Of a DNA stretch of 64,000 nt, positions 13,121 to 24,024 are shown in pieces. The notes under the pieces are model-generated. The model worked only from the letters and a program-made list of their open reading frames with translations. It was not told where the DNA came from and made no database searches. The number at the start of each line of letters is the position of its first letter. Positions within the stretch are counted from its first letter, which is position 1. The position numbers and the translations under genes are program-made. The stretch is from Sipunculus nudus. Its lineage: Eukaryota > Annelida > Sipuncula > Golfingiida > Sipunculidae. The stretch covers positions 63,587,118 through 63,651,117 of the forward strand of contig CM049317.1 of NCBI GenBank assembly GCA_026874595.1, read 5' to 3'.

Positions 13121-13504
13121 CGTACACACGTCTATATTAATTCCATCGCTCGGCATTGGTTCTCCGTTATCACAATGATCTCAAAACATGGTAAGGGGTA
13201 TTATGAAGATAATTGAATAAAGCAGTATGTACACAGGAGAAGCGCATATTGATGCACTATATATAAGAACGCAAGAAAAATGAAATGTAACAGTTGAACA
13301 CCGGAAACCTCGTGCAGTTTTACTAATGACATGTTATGCTAGGTGCAAAGTCGAAGACGCTGCGTTTAATGTGTCCGAAGTTTTATCTAAAGTATAAGTG
13401 AAAGAGATAACGTATCAGGACGTGTACAAGTCATGTCAGAGTTAGCTGCGTCTTGCATATGTGTAACATATTGCTTTTAAATAGCTGATTGTGGTGAAAA
13501 ATAA
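13121..13504. other. Short intergenic stretch 3' of the methyltransferase gene
   Basis: No gene is seen. It should contain the 3' UTR of the minus-strand methyltransferase gene, but no clear AATAAA on that strand was found. Confidence 0.4.
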
Positions 13505-14518
13505 TCAACACACCCAAATATCCTCCACAATAGGTTCTTTCTTTTTTACCATGTGCAGATTACACTCAGTAAGCTGTCGAAGAGGAATTTTCCAGAGTCC
13601 TAAATAAGGTCCCACCCTCCGTCCTTTAGGGCCGTCACGTGATATGCAAAGTGGATGTGTCAGTGAGAATGGTGGGAGCTCCATATTAATTGGCCTACAG
13701 CGGCCTCCTTTCAATGTATGAAGATCACCATTATTCCTATGAACCGAGTGAGTTGTCGTTAATAGGTATTTACTGCGACTATCTTCAATATTTTTCAGAA
13801 CTTTCATAACATCCGAAGTAGTCAGGTGTTGTAACATCATGAGACATAAGACTAAATCATACTGTTCCTTTAGCGGTGTAACTACTACGTCAGCATTGAT
13901 AAAACGCCAGTCAGGATTACCCTTAAAGGCACGACCATGGTTTTCAATAAGTGTTGGTACAATATCCATCCCAGTATACAATACATCCGTTCGTTGTTGC
14001 AGGAACCGATACATCCACTGGAAATCTCCACATGGGATATCTAATATCTTGATTTTATCTTTTTTCGTAACCCATTTTAGTTCATTTATGAGTGTATGGA
14101 GTACGGCCATGGCTTCTTGTGCAAAGTTCAATGTAGATCCATGTCCTGACCCAATTACAGACTTCAGCCTTTCATCAACGTTAGAATCTCCTCTTGCACT
14201 CCACGCGTGTGTCTTATACACATTCTGGAAGGAACTCTTTCGCTGTTCCGCGGTTTCTCTTGAGCTGAACACTTTGACTGAAAATGGGGTTGTAGGTGCA
14301 TCGTCAGAGTGACGCAAAACGGATCCAGATATACAGTCACGGACGCTGTTGTCTTGGGTCAGTATACCTGGTCGAATATCAGATGTAAAATCAGATTTAG
14401 CGTCAAAAAGGTTAAAAGTGATATTCCCATCTGGGTATCTTCCGTATCGTATAGATAGGACTAACAACAATATAGTAATTACAAGTAAGGTGCTGATGAT
14501 TCGTCGATAACCTCCCAT
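13505..14518 (-). CDS. Membrane-anchored class I SAM-dependent methyltransferase
   Basis: An intact 337-residue frame lies in one exon. Residues 7-23 form a hydrophobic segment after MGGYRR, read as an uncleaved signal anchor that would place the enzyme in the secretory pathway with a lumenal catalytic domain (inference). The Rossmann-type core has motif I KILDIPCGDFQWM at 157-169, an acidic ribose contact in YTGMDIV (D185), an adenine-contact region FINADVV near D210, and YDLVLCLMMLQHL at 220-232. The later block LLTTTHSVHRNNGDLHTL resembles the end of similar animal and bacterial 'D-PCGDF-W' methyltransferases. The substrate cannot be read from sequence. Immediately upstream of the ATG on this strand is a pyrimidine-rich acceptor (TGTATTTCCAG, about 14554-14564), so a 5' UTR intron is likely and the coding part is intronless. 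Start choice: the first ATG, directly before the anchor. Confidence 0.85.
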   Translation of the reverse strand: MGGYRRIISTLLVITILLLVLSIRYGRYPDGNITFNLFDAKSDFTSDIRPGILTQDNSVRDCISGSVLRHSDDAPTTPFSVKVFSSRETAEQRKSSFQNVYKTHAWSARGDSNVDERLKSVIGSGHGSTLNFAQEAMAVLHTLINELKWVTKKDKIKILDIPCGDFQWMYRFLQQRTDVLYTGMDIVPTLIENHGRAFKGNPDWRFINADVVVTPLKEQYDLVLCLMMLQHLTTSDVMKVLKNIEDSRSKYLLTTTHSVHRNNGDLHTLKGGRCRPINMELPPFSLTHPLCISRDGPKGRRVGPYLGLWKIPLRQLTECNLHMVKKKEPIVEDIWVC

Positions 14519-14553
14519 GTTTGCCTCTTGGTACTAACTAATTGGTGCCCAGC

Positions 14554-14570
14554 CTGGAAATACAAGGAAA
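14554..14570 (-). other. Probable 3' splice acceptor in the methyltransferase 5' UTR
   Basis: On the minus strand TTTCCTTGTATTTCCAG is followed by GCTGGG, 35 nt before the start codon. It fits a 5' UTR intron. The upstream non-coding exon was not located. Confidence 0.5.
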
Positions 14571-17500
14571 CGACAAAGGCTAAAATGAGCTGAACAGAAA
14601 CCACAGATAACTACTTACTATGTTCTTAAGAATGATTTATAGCTAGAGAATAGCAGAATATGCATTAGTAAGCACCAGTTAAAGTATTACTGAATAACGT
14701 GTGACCGATGGGTCAAGGGGCTCAACTAAATAGATAAACTTATCAGGGTCTACTTTTGTAAAGAATGGGTGCATGACTTCTCCCAGGACTACTACCACCG
14801 ACAGAAATGTAAGGATCACTTTGTGAAGGACCAAAAGACGCCGGGAATACGTTCATAACTGCACATATTGCAAAAACAAGTACAGACAGAAGGCAATCAC
14901 ATTCAACACTAGAAGAGGAACTAATAAGTTCCCGCCAAACAACTTCCGCACGTCTTGGGTGGCTCTATGTACCCTTGACTATCACTTTTACTATAAATAT
15001 GCAATTGCAAGAGGTAAAAAAAATCTAATAATATGTTTCTAAAAATTTAAGTATAAAATATGAATATACTGTATTGTATTTACTGTGTACTTGTATGTTA
15101 TGTATGGCTTGTTATACACAGCTGATGTCGGCATCATAAGCACTGAATTAAATGCCTCAGCCATTTCATACGAATATCACTTTGTTTGTATCCAAAATTA
15201 TTTATCATAAATGGAACTTTTTGTGTACGCAAAATGACTGAACTGGCGCGTACAGTGTACTATAAGGCAATGGCGCACTGGTAACCGTGGTTATACAAAG
15301 TGTTAAAATCGAACTCCACCAACTTCTGTGTCAGTTCTATTATATATGCCAGTTAACTTAGTTACCTTACATATTTTGTGTGCGAATACTGTATATTGTT
15401 CAAGACTATGCAATGCTCATTTGATTAAAATAATAAATTTTCGCGAGATACATTTGATAATTTGTTTATAGTTTATAACTGATTATTAATGTCAAAGCTA
15501 ATTAACGATTAATCCATAATTAGTTAACAAAAGAAGATACTTGTTTCATAAAACATTTGTCACAAAATAAGATTCATGTGTAAATGGTTGTACTTTGGTT
15601 GAAAGAGGAAGTCGCGCTATAAATCTGTTTAACTAATTTTGAAAATAAGACAGACTGATGAACTAACTAAAATACAGCAATGTATAAAATCCCAACACAA
15701 AATAATATATTATATTCTCAAATTATGAATGAAGTAATAAACAAACTTTGCAATTGTCTAACGTAAAATATTTTTCTAGCTTTTAATAATTATTGAGCCA
15801 AGCAATTTCAGGTTAAGCTCTAGTTAAATGGTTTAATCAATGTTTCTACCCAAAAAAATTATTAATTTCAAACCGTCGGACAAGAATCGATGTAAAGAAT
15901 CGAGATATTTAGAGAAATTCGTTTTTATTATTTGGTCCCAACTTTGTTTGTACCTCTGTTGATTATTCTGTCATGGAGTGACCGGGGCATCCCTCTATGC
16001 TCCGCTCTACCTTGAGAAGTGAAAATCTTCAGCATCCCTCTCCCATTGCTAGATGAGCTTTATGTGAAAGATGGAAGGTTTAGGATGAAAGATATTGCTT
16101 GAAATGTATTCATCACTTTTAAAAAATTGGGCTCTATCACTTTGACCCTGTGGCCTCAAATTATGGTACTTCCCATGTTGGTAGGTTACCCATATGCAAA
16201 GGATGGATGGGTTGAGATGATAATTTTTGCTATAAGAAATAATTATGCAGGAGCGGGTGTAAACTAGGCCCGTATCTCGACGAAACTAGGTCGCAGTGAC
16301 CTAATTTCAGGTTTCCAAGGAGATATTTTAGAACTTCTAAGACTGCACAGAGTTCATGATCCTAGCCCTAGCGGTTACGACGGACAATGAACCATCACTA
16401 TAGCGTAGCATGACTGAAAGTCAGCATATGTAATGGGGGTCTTAGAATTGGTGGTTTCATCATTTTCGATCAAGAGTCTAGTTCGGAATATGTGGATAAT
16501 AAGACTAATGCTAGACGTAGAATTCATGTTATATATGCATTAGCTTTTATCAAAATATCCTGGTTTAATATGTTTAGCGCTAGATGTTTATATGTAAAAG
16601 CGTAATTGTTTTCTTCATATTAGCCTCAGGCCACAAAGTGAAATAGGAGTTTAGTTTTATCGCGTATGTCAAGTAGAAACAATTACGAGGTAGTTCGGCT
16701 TTGTGCGCAGGCATGGTGGGAGACGAAAAGCATTATTTTTTCCACTATAATAATAATTAAGCTCATTAACGCCATGATCTTAGTTTTATTTTTGAACAAC
16801 GGTGCAGGTTTTAATATTTGCAGTGTGAAACTACAGCTGTCAGACGTGAACATGTAATTTGATAACAGATGTAGGCCTATACGTTTGGACTCTGATTATC
16901 AATTTTTGAGTGCTTGCAAATAGGTCTATACTGAGCGAAACAATGAAATGATGCTTAAATACCTTAATTCACTACTAAAAAGATAAATTATGGAAATTAT
17001 CATAACTGTGCCTGTTCAAAACTGAATATGTTAATTGCAGTACGTTCAAATAAGATGTGGGCCTTGCGGTTTGATTGATCGAGCATAATCTATATGAATT
17101 TTATATATTTTACTGAAGTATTTTCAATATAAGTAAAAAAGACTAGTTGATGCGTATATATGAGTATTTCACACCTAGCTCATATGTTTTATTGGATATA
17201 GCTACGTTATATCAAGATGGAGATGTAGTAATAAATTATAAGAACCTTTATATATAAAGGAACTGTGTGGAAACTCGTATATGGGCCTATTGTAATACAT
17301 ATCACAGATATGTCTTCTAAAAAGTAATGTTAATGCTTAACACCTTTTTTTTAAAGACTCGCTTTGTGAAGGTTCTTGTACATAAGCTTGCGGGTGCTCA
17401 ACCCCCTTCCTCGGGTGTGTATGGAGCGTTTCCTGAGGTAGCTGTTCCCAATGTGGATCAGATGACAAGGATTTTGGCATAGTTTATGGTGTTTATTGTT

Positions 17501-17640
17501 CAGTAGTGTTCGTTCTGGCTGAATGAGGGGATTGGTGGATTAGTAAGCATGATTTCCAGGTAGCAGGTGTCCAGTGTAGTGATTACTGTGTTTCGTGATC
17601 AAGCTCTTTCTTTACCTAATCATTTATTGATACTGAATCC
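14571..17640. other. Intergenic AT-rich DNA with a dispersed-repeat relic
   Basis: No gene is supported. The stretch around 16280-16440 contains GCAGTGACCTAATTTCAGG and TTTCCAAGGAGA, the reverse complement of words in the ~355-bp repeats at 56-57.6 kb, so a degenerate inverted copy is present. Confidence 0.5.
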
Positions 17641-18130
17641 CCCCCCCCCCCCCAAAAAAAGAGAAAAATAAATGAATTGATAATTCATCATAGACAAAGA
17701 CCAACCTGTCAATATTCGGTATTTATTGATTGCACAGAAGCAGAAATTGCGCAAGAGTTCAAATACTTAGGATTAGTATTAGACAGGCTTAAATGGGATT
17801 ATAATGTAATTATAGTATACCGTAAACGGGTAGCAACGTTTATACTTTCTAAGGGAACTGAAATCGTTTAATAGGGATAGTGAACTACTTGGGTATTCTA
17901 TTCTTCGATGGTCCAGAGTGTCATATCGTACGCGTTGATATACTGGCGGTCAAAAGAAACATGAACGGATAATAAGAATAGCAAAAAAAGTAATTGGTCT
18001 TAGAGGACATAAATATTATTTATGAACATAAATTTATGAATGTGATAAACAATTGGTGCAAGGTAAAAGCTCGCTCAGTGATTATATTGTCTGCTAAAAT
18101 CAGGCCAAAGGCTGCAATTTCTGAGATGCA
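17641..18130 (+). pseudogene. Non-LTR retrotransposon RT C-terminal relic
   Basis: After a poly-C tract (17640-17653) the frame from about 17677 contains EFKYLGLVLDRLKW, the F-x-YLG-x-LD-x-L-W block near the end of LINE reverse transcriptases. After a frame change, GGQKKHERIIRIAKKVIG follows near 17945-18000, resembling the segment after the RT thumb. Stops and shifts break it. The clade is not determined. Confidence 0.55.
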
Positions 18131-18371
18131 GAAAAAAACAGATACCTGTGTATAGATTAGATTCTTTAATGCATAGATAAATAATAAATAATATTACTAC
18201 ATCATTTTTTCAAATTTACTTCTATTTTTGTATTTTTGCATTCAGCACTGTGTCTGATATATGATATCACCCGCAAAGCAACATCCTGTATTTGAATGGA
18301 ATAAATCCTGTACCTTGTATTGTGTCATTGTTACTATGTTTGAATAGTTCTTTGGATGTTTGGAGCGCCCT

Positions 18372-19240
18372 TCAAGGCCACCTCCCCATACATAGATGAG
18401 CAGGCGATAAATCAATGCCATCAGATGAAGTGGTCCCGTAGTCGAGTAGTGCTAGTTGCTTGTCATCTGACTTTACCCACAGTAGTTTGACAGCTGGTAT
18501 GGCCCGCTCGGCTTCGGCATTTGAACTTTGAAAATGAGGACTAGAGGTCTCGTGTACGATCTGGTTTGCCTGACAGAATTTCTTAATTCCAATGAGTGAA
18601 TTGGCGTCATTATCAGACCATAGATTATTGGACTTTCTGTGGGAGGAGACCGTGGATTTCATGGTCTTAATCACTGCTGAGGTTAACTCTGAGTCAAGTT
18701 TTAAAACATTAATATACTTTGAAAAAAAGTCGATCAGCAGTATGTATTTTTTGGCTTGAAAATAAAATAATTCACACCTTACCAAGCTATGTTGCAAGTC
18801 TAGTGTTATGGTTGGTTTCAAAGTTTAAGCACCCTATTGGTTTTGGTGTTCAGCACATTTGGCACATTTGCTGACTATATCATCAATACCTGCATACATG
18901 CAGGGCCAATACATGACTTCACGTGCTCGTTGTTTGCATTTGCCCATGCCAAGATGGGATTTGTGTACAAGTTTTAGTAAAAATTGTCGTAGACCTGGAT
19001 GTTTTACGATTCTGAGGCCTTTGTAAATACCCTCCAACACTCAGTCCCAGTATGGCCTTTCTAAAATGGAGTTTACCCCTTGTTATCTGGCCTTCCTTGA
19101 ACCACTGCATTGTACTGCATACGGGGTTCATCGTGTTTTGTCTTTTTGATATCTTGTTACTTGCTTGGACGTTCATTTACGTGTACCGGCTGAATGTTGT
19201 ACAGTCGCACAGTCCAATTCAACAGTATTATTCAAGTTCT
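18372..19240 (-). pseudogene. Ty3/gypsy integrase relic
   Basis: Reading the minus strand from 19240 down, a pre-integrase linker (WFKEGQITRGKLHFRKAIL) is followed by YKGLRIVKHPGLRQFLLKL and the zinc-binding HHCC domain: HKSHLG, then YWPCMYAGID and CAKC (18834-19040). A frameshift near 18825 leads into the catalytic core, 18372-18821. That core has LLIDFFSKYI, LWSDNDAN, SSPHFQSSNAEAERA and LSPAHLCMGR, so candidate D, D and E residues remain. The frameshift and stops make it a dead copy. It abuts the plus-strand DIRS-type element. Confidence 0.8.
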
Positions 19241-19442
19241 GGCTAGAAACCAAGCTACGTCGCAAACAACCGCAAGAGGTGGTGGAGAAAATAAAATCAA
19301 GATGGCTACCGCGTATCCCCAGTCCGACGACAGCAATACTAGGCCCAACAAGATGGCGACCTAGCAACCGGTGACATCAATGCCATCGCAAGTTACTGGA
19401 TGTCTTAGACTTTGTTGATATTGGTGGGGTGATGACACTGTA

Positions 19443-19966
19443 GTGCTCATTCAACCGGACAGTGTTGGTGAACCCACCAGGATTACATTAAACGCGGGAC
19501 CAAGGAAACCGGTAATAGAACAATTGTCTGTACCCCAGTGGTCCTTTGGTAACCTTGCAATTTTAAATAAACCGGTAAAAGAGAACCAACTCTCACTAGA
19601 GGGCGTGATGGACTACCTCTTCCATACTGCGCTTGTGTATCAATTCTTAAAAAGCCACCAGAAAACATCATTTTTTTATGGGACAGGGAATATCACACAC
19701 TACTAGGTAACCACAACTTTTGCTTGGGCACGGACGTGGGTCACCTGCAGTCTGTTTTGCTGTTATCCGTTACCACAGAGCCCAAGTAACAAAGCAGGGT
19801 GTATGAACTACACGCGAACGAGAGGACCGCTCATAGCTGGTGGCAAGAAAATTTGTAAACAATACGACTCCATTAGGGGATTCAAGTTTGTGGACTGTAA
19901 GTTTGTGCATGCATGCTCTCTGGCTGGTTGTAGCCAGCACCACCCCGCCAATCAGCATAAGGGATA
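19443..19966 (+). pseudogene. DIRS-type gag-like region
   Basis: The frame from 19443 reads ITLNAGPRKPVIEQLSVPQW, then LAILNKP and VMDYLFHTALVYQFLKS. This matches the style of gag-like proteins of DIRS elements (SVPQW followed by a YL-x-YT helix). The first frame stops at 19706. A later frame, about 19845-19966, carries KKICKQYDSIRGFKFVDCKFVHACSLAGCSQHH without long interruption. It is a Cys/His cluster of the kind that ends these gag proteins. Confidence 0.6.
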
Positions 19967-20058
19967 GCTGGAACTTGATAAAATCAAGGTTAAGCGATTG
20001 CTAAGCTCAAAAGAGACAGTTTGGACCAGAGCTCCTAAGTACAAATGACCCGGACCGA

Positions 20059-20760
20059 GACTTCCTGTTATGTGGGATATACAATGGGTTTGAAATACCA
20101 TGTGGACATTATGTCGTTTGTAATAATAAACCCTGTATGCTTTTTTCCGCTGGCAGCCATATAAGGTTAATCCATGATTGTAGATATCCACAAGGACGTG
20201 CTGTTAATGATTATGCATCAACTGACTTTAGGATAACATTTTAAACCGTGGATAATACAGTAAGATTGATAACACCTGGTTGTTTTTTGGCAAAAATAGA
20301 CCTGAAGTCTGCTTACCGTTCTCTCAAAATATCAAAACACTGCCTGTTGTTTACTGGTCTCGAATGGCCATGCCATGGAGATAAACAAATGTTTTTCCAT
20401 TATACTAGACTCCCGTTCGGCTCGTAATTTGCACCAAATATTTTTCACAGATTTACACAGGCGGTTGTCAGGTTCATGGAACACAGGGGTTTCAGCAAGG
20501 TAATTGCTTACTTAGATGATTTTCTGATAATTTCTGAAAATAATGATAATTGTGGTGAAGCTATGAGAATCTTATTTGGTCTATTACATAAACTGGGGTT
20601 AAGAATAAATTGGAATAAAGTAAGTTGACCAATGCATATGTTTTGATTTCCTTGGTATTACTATTAATAACAAGAATATGACCTTAAGTCTCCCTCAAAA
20701 AACCCTTGCTAATTTGAAAGAAGAGTTGAAACATTGTCCAAGAGGCATTTGCAGAGTGTG
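20059..20760 (+). pseudogene. DIRS-type reverse transcriptase
   Basis: One frame runs from 20059 to about 20633. It contains HIRLIHDCRYPQGRAVNDYA, AKIDLKSAYRSLKIS (catalytic D at 20299-20301) and LPFGS. The YLDD box is intact (20509-20520). Two in-frame stops occur, near 20238-20243 and at 20425-20427. After 20633 the frame moves by +1 into FDFLGITINNKNMTLSLPQ. The RT signature favours DIRS over Ty3. Confidence 0.75.
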
Positions 20761-20966
20761 TTGAGTAAATTAAACTTGGCAGCGCAAGTAATGAGGTGTA
20801 GACAAGTATATTTCCGCAGGCTGATTTCTGCTACAAACAAACTGAAAAATAAACAAGACATGCGGCGGCTAGATTGACAAGCTCAGCAAGGTATTGAATG
20901 GTGTTATAGATCCAGTGAAAGGTTATTAGGGTTGTAATGATATAAGAAGCTTTACCGGTGACAGGC

Positions 20967-21212
20967 GTGTATACAGATGCGTGTAATTATCGTGCTCGCG
21001 CTATGTTTGGAAGTGACTGGTTCTATTGCAGCTGGGAGAATGATCTCCAGTCGTGCAAAGATTAACACATAAATTTAAAGGAAACTCTAGCTTCAATACT
21101 AGCAGCCCATTGATGGGCACCGAATTGGTATAACAAGAGGGTTATCATTTTATCTGCCAACCGGACGACTGTTAGTAATATTAATAAAGGTGTCACACAG
21201 AATTTGATAATT

Positions 21213-21254
<42 letters not shown>

Positions 21255-21360
21255 AAGATCCGAGAGGTCTATTCTGGCTGTCAGTTATTTTTTAACTTCC
21301 ATTTACCTGCAGTGCATGTGGCAGGTAAAGTCAACACAATGGCCGATCATATATCACTCC
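20967..21360 (+). pseudogene. DIRS-type RNase H, split by a (TA)n tract
   Basis: VYTDACNYRARAMFG (from 20967) and HINLKETLASILAAH, with ANRTTVSNINKGVTQ, match the DIRS-type RNase H core. Stops lie before HINLKE and before WAPNWY. After the (TA)n tract (21215-21251) the end of the domain resumes as VHVAGKVNTMADHIS (about 21314-21358). Confidence 0.7.
21215..21251. repeat. (TA)n microsatellite inside the RNase H relic
   Basis: It is 37 bp of alternating AT that splits the RNase H coding region of the DIRS-type element. Confidence 0.95.
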
Positions 21361-21507
21361 AACATGTCCCAGTATGTCGTTAACACCTGTTCACATTGTC
21401 CCCTTATATCGATTTATTTCCCCTTCATCATCACATGTTCAAACAGTCTGCAAGTATATATTTCAGATGATACTCAGAGAAGATGCGGTTTCCTGCAGTG
21501 TTAAAAC

Positions 21508-22439
21508 AGGCAAGTTACATCCAACTTTGCAGCGTCATTTGCTGAATCATCAAAGAAAACGTATCGCCCTCACCGGAAAACATATTCAAACTTCTCTGCT
21601 TTGGATTGGACTCCTTTAGTATCAATTAGTCAATCAACCTCGTGTGTTTTAGGCTTTTTTTTGACTGACAAATTAAGTTACACGTCAGTGAAACAATACT
21701 TGAACATGGTCAGAATGTAACGTGAATAAGCTGGATATACAAATCCAATGAAGGATAATATCAAGACGACACTTATGTTGCAAGGTGTGCGCAGAACATT
21801 GGGAAATAACGCTAAAACGCAAGTTCCCACTCACTTTACAAAATTCTACAGGATATAATTAAAACTATAGATATCTCTTCACTCAAAGATATTTGCTTTT
21901 GGGCAATATGCCTAGCAGCTTTCTTCAGCTTCTTGAGAAAATCCCATTTGCTTCCTATTTCTAAGAATTCAGCAAAGTCAGGTGAGTCTCTGGTAAGGAG
22001 TTTTTTTACCTTTCTCCCTGACGGCGTTGTCCATGAGGTACACAAATCCAAGACCATTCAGTTCAAACGAACATCCTTGTCTATACCACTCCAATGTATT
22101 TTCGACTCTCAATTATGCCCAACATAGGCTTGACTACTTCATTTCCATGTATCAACAGCAGGACCAAGAGAACCAGCTTTTCTTTTTGTGCAAAAAGGAC
22201 CCCTCAAATCATGATTTACTGTATGTTTATTTATACTCAGAAGCGTCTTGCAAAGATGTGGGTTGAAAACTGTAGTACGCTGGGCAAAGCTTTCGAAGGG
22301 GAAGGGGGGGGGGGGGCGCACATTCGCTTACCAATGTAATATATTATCAGATTTCATCAAAATACATGGCGACTGGTGTAGACACGCTTTTCAGTATTAT
22401 CTGGCCCCAGAAAAAAAGATTTTAGATTGGCTAAAATAA
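21508..22439 (+). pseudogene. DIRS-type tyrosine recombinase
   Basis: The N-terminal SAM-like part reads FAASFAESSKKTYRPHRKTY, then LSYTSVKQYLNMVRM and LQGVRRTLGNNAKTQVP. The catalytic part reads FWAICLAAFFSFLRKSHLLP (first catalytic Arg) and VHKSKTIQFKR (catalytic Lys region). The H-x-x-R box is now QSFRRG near 22288-22305. FIKIHGDWCRHAFQYYLAP precedes a stop at 22437-22439. A poly-G run (about 22305-22317) right after the RRG codons shifts the frame. Stops at 21720-21730 also break it. The first box-II His appears as Gln. Confidence 0.75.
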
Positions 22440-22504
22440 TGGGTGATCACGTAACTAAGTCATTACCGTACCTGTGGGTTTTGGTAAGTTTGGTCATAAT
22501 AGAT

Positions 22505-22673
22505 TTTGTAGTCGGAGTATTCATTTTAGTTTATTAAGCAGCAGATGTAGTGAACGCTTATATCATAGCATTGATTTATATCATTATATGCATGTAAGCT
22601 GTCGGGCCAATTGATCGAGATTTTGTAATTAAGTCCTCGATACACCCAAACCCGTCTCTTTGTTCATATTAAA
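22505..22673 (+). repeat. Direct repeat A, 3' of the DIRS element
   Basis: It shares GCATTGATTT, TTATATGCATGTA and AAGTCCTCGATA plus CCCAAACCCGTCTC with 23103-23312. The copies are in direct orientation and about 600-640 bp apart. They may represent the repeated parts of split direct repeats typical of some DIRS-like termini. Confidence 0.7.
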
Positions 22674-23102
22674 TTTCTGATTGACTTGGTTAATCAGGAG
22701 TTAATATGAAGGGAGGGGGCAGGCCACTGATTGGCAAGATAATATTGACCACAGGGGGCGCTCCCGGGGCAGGAAGTCCAGATGTGTGTGCAGAATGTTC
22801 ATTTGGTGGCATGGCGGCGAGTGTGCAGACACATGATCGGCAGGCTTAAATAACCAACTAAATACCCAGACACCACCACCCGTTTTTTTTTTAACAGAAA
22901 GCGGCGATCTGCCGTGTCTTAGGAGTATTTTAAAATAACAAGTTGTAGTTGATTGTAGACACGTTAATCATGTACCTTTTGCTAGGGTATTTCTGTTAGA
23001 TTATATGGAATAATGTCAAGCATGCTTTGTTACATAAACAGATCTGAAATCATGTTATACTTATATTTGCTGTTTAAGCTTGGAAGGGGGGGGGGGGGGT
23101 AA

Positions 23103-23312
23103 TAAATTATGTAGTCGCAGTTTACAATTGCAAGGTTTTTATGGAGCATCTGCGTCATCGTAGTCTACTGTGTAGCATATGTGGCCCATGCACATATCAT
23201 GATTGTCAGCATTGATTTCTCTTATTATATGCATGTAGGCTGTTCGGCCAATTGGTCCTGATTTTGTAATAAAGTCCTCGATATACCCAAACCCGTCTCC
23301 TTATGCAAATAA
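23103..23312 (+). repeat. Direct repeat B, 3' of the DIRS element
   Basis: It is the partner of 22505-22673. Identity is highest from about 23211 to 23304, and weaker upstream where TGTAGTCGCAGT matches TGTAGTCGGAGT. A poly-G run at about 23087-23098 precedes it. Confidence 0.7.
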
Positions 23313-24024
23313 AATGGGTGATTTTATTTTAATACCAGATAGGTGGTTTCTACATTGATCGCCACGAAGTCCAGCAAGAACAGCACCTCCCAGGCTTTCC
23401 CAGCATGCCTTGGCAGGCTGTTAACAAGAGCCGATGGAGGTAACAATTATCTGTTTTTTTTTTGTGAGTCAGTGCCAATGGTTTCATACATACTTAACAT
23501 CAAGTTACAATTTATGTCCCAACAGAATCAATACAACTGTATTATGCGTGATATGTAGGGCATGTCCTCACGACAAACACCGAATATCGTGGTCTGAACC
23601 AGCTTTGGATGGTAAACTCTCCACCTCAGAGGCTGTAACGTTAACAAGAAAGACCAATAAAATAAGACGTGTTTGCGTTACAGGCCTGTAGCTAGTGGTC
23701 TAAAATACATAGCACCGACTAACGAAAAACAGGTGATTATCTAAATCATAAAAAACATTCGCAAAACATCCTACATCACAAAATAAATCCTTGAAGTTGA
23801 ATAAAAAAAATTCACGATAATTTGGGAGGAGGTACATAAGGGTATACATGTTAAAACGATAAACCCATATTGTAGAGAGATTCAGTATTTATTAATCAAT
23901 AATTAACTTGCAAGGAATAAGAATTTTTACAAATGGGAGCTCAATGATACTCAGTGGTGTTGTTATTGGTATAAAATATTGAATCCATTACCCGTACTTT
24001 TTTTATTGTTTTCATGCAATATGT
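23313..24024. other. Intergenic stretch
   Basis: No gene is supported. Two short plus-strand frames (23343-23558 and 23434-23691) show no domain. Confidence 0.4.

Larger units (their letters stand above)
19300..22439 (+). mobile_element. DIRS-type (tyrosine recombinase) retrotransposon, decayed
   Basis: In order on the plus strand are a gag-like region (19443-19966), reverse transcriptase (20059-20760), RNase H (20967-21360, split by a TA microsatellite) and a tyrosine recombinase (21508-22439). This gag-RT-RH-YR order, with no DDE integrase, defines DIRS-like elements. Each module carries stops or frameshifts, so the copy is not autonomous. The 5' end is uncertain and may begin near 19240. 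Direct repeats downstream (22505-22673 and 23103-23312) may be part of its 3' terminus. Confidence 0.8.
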
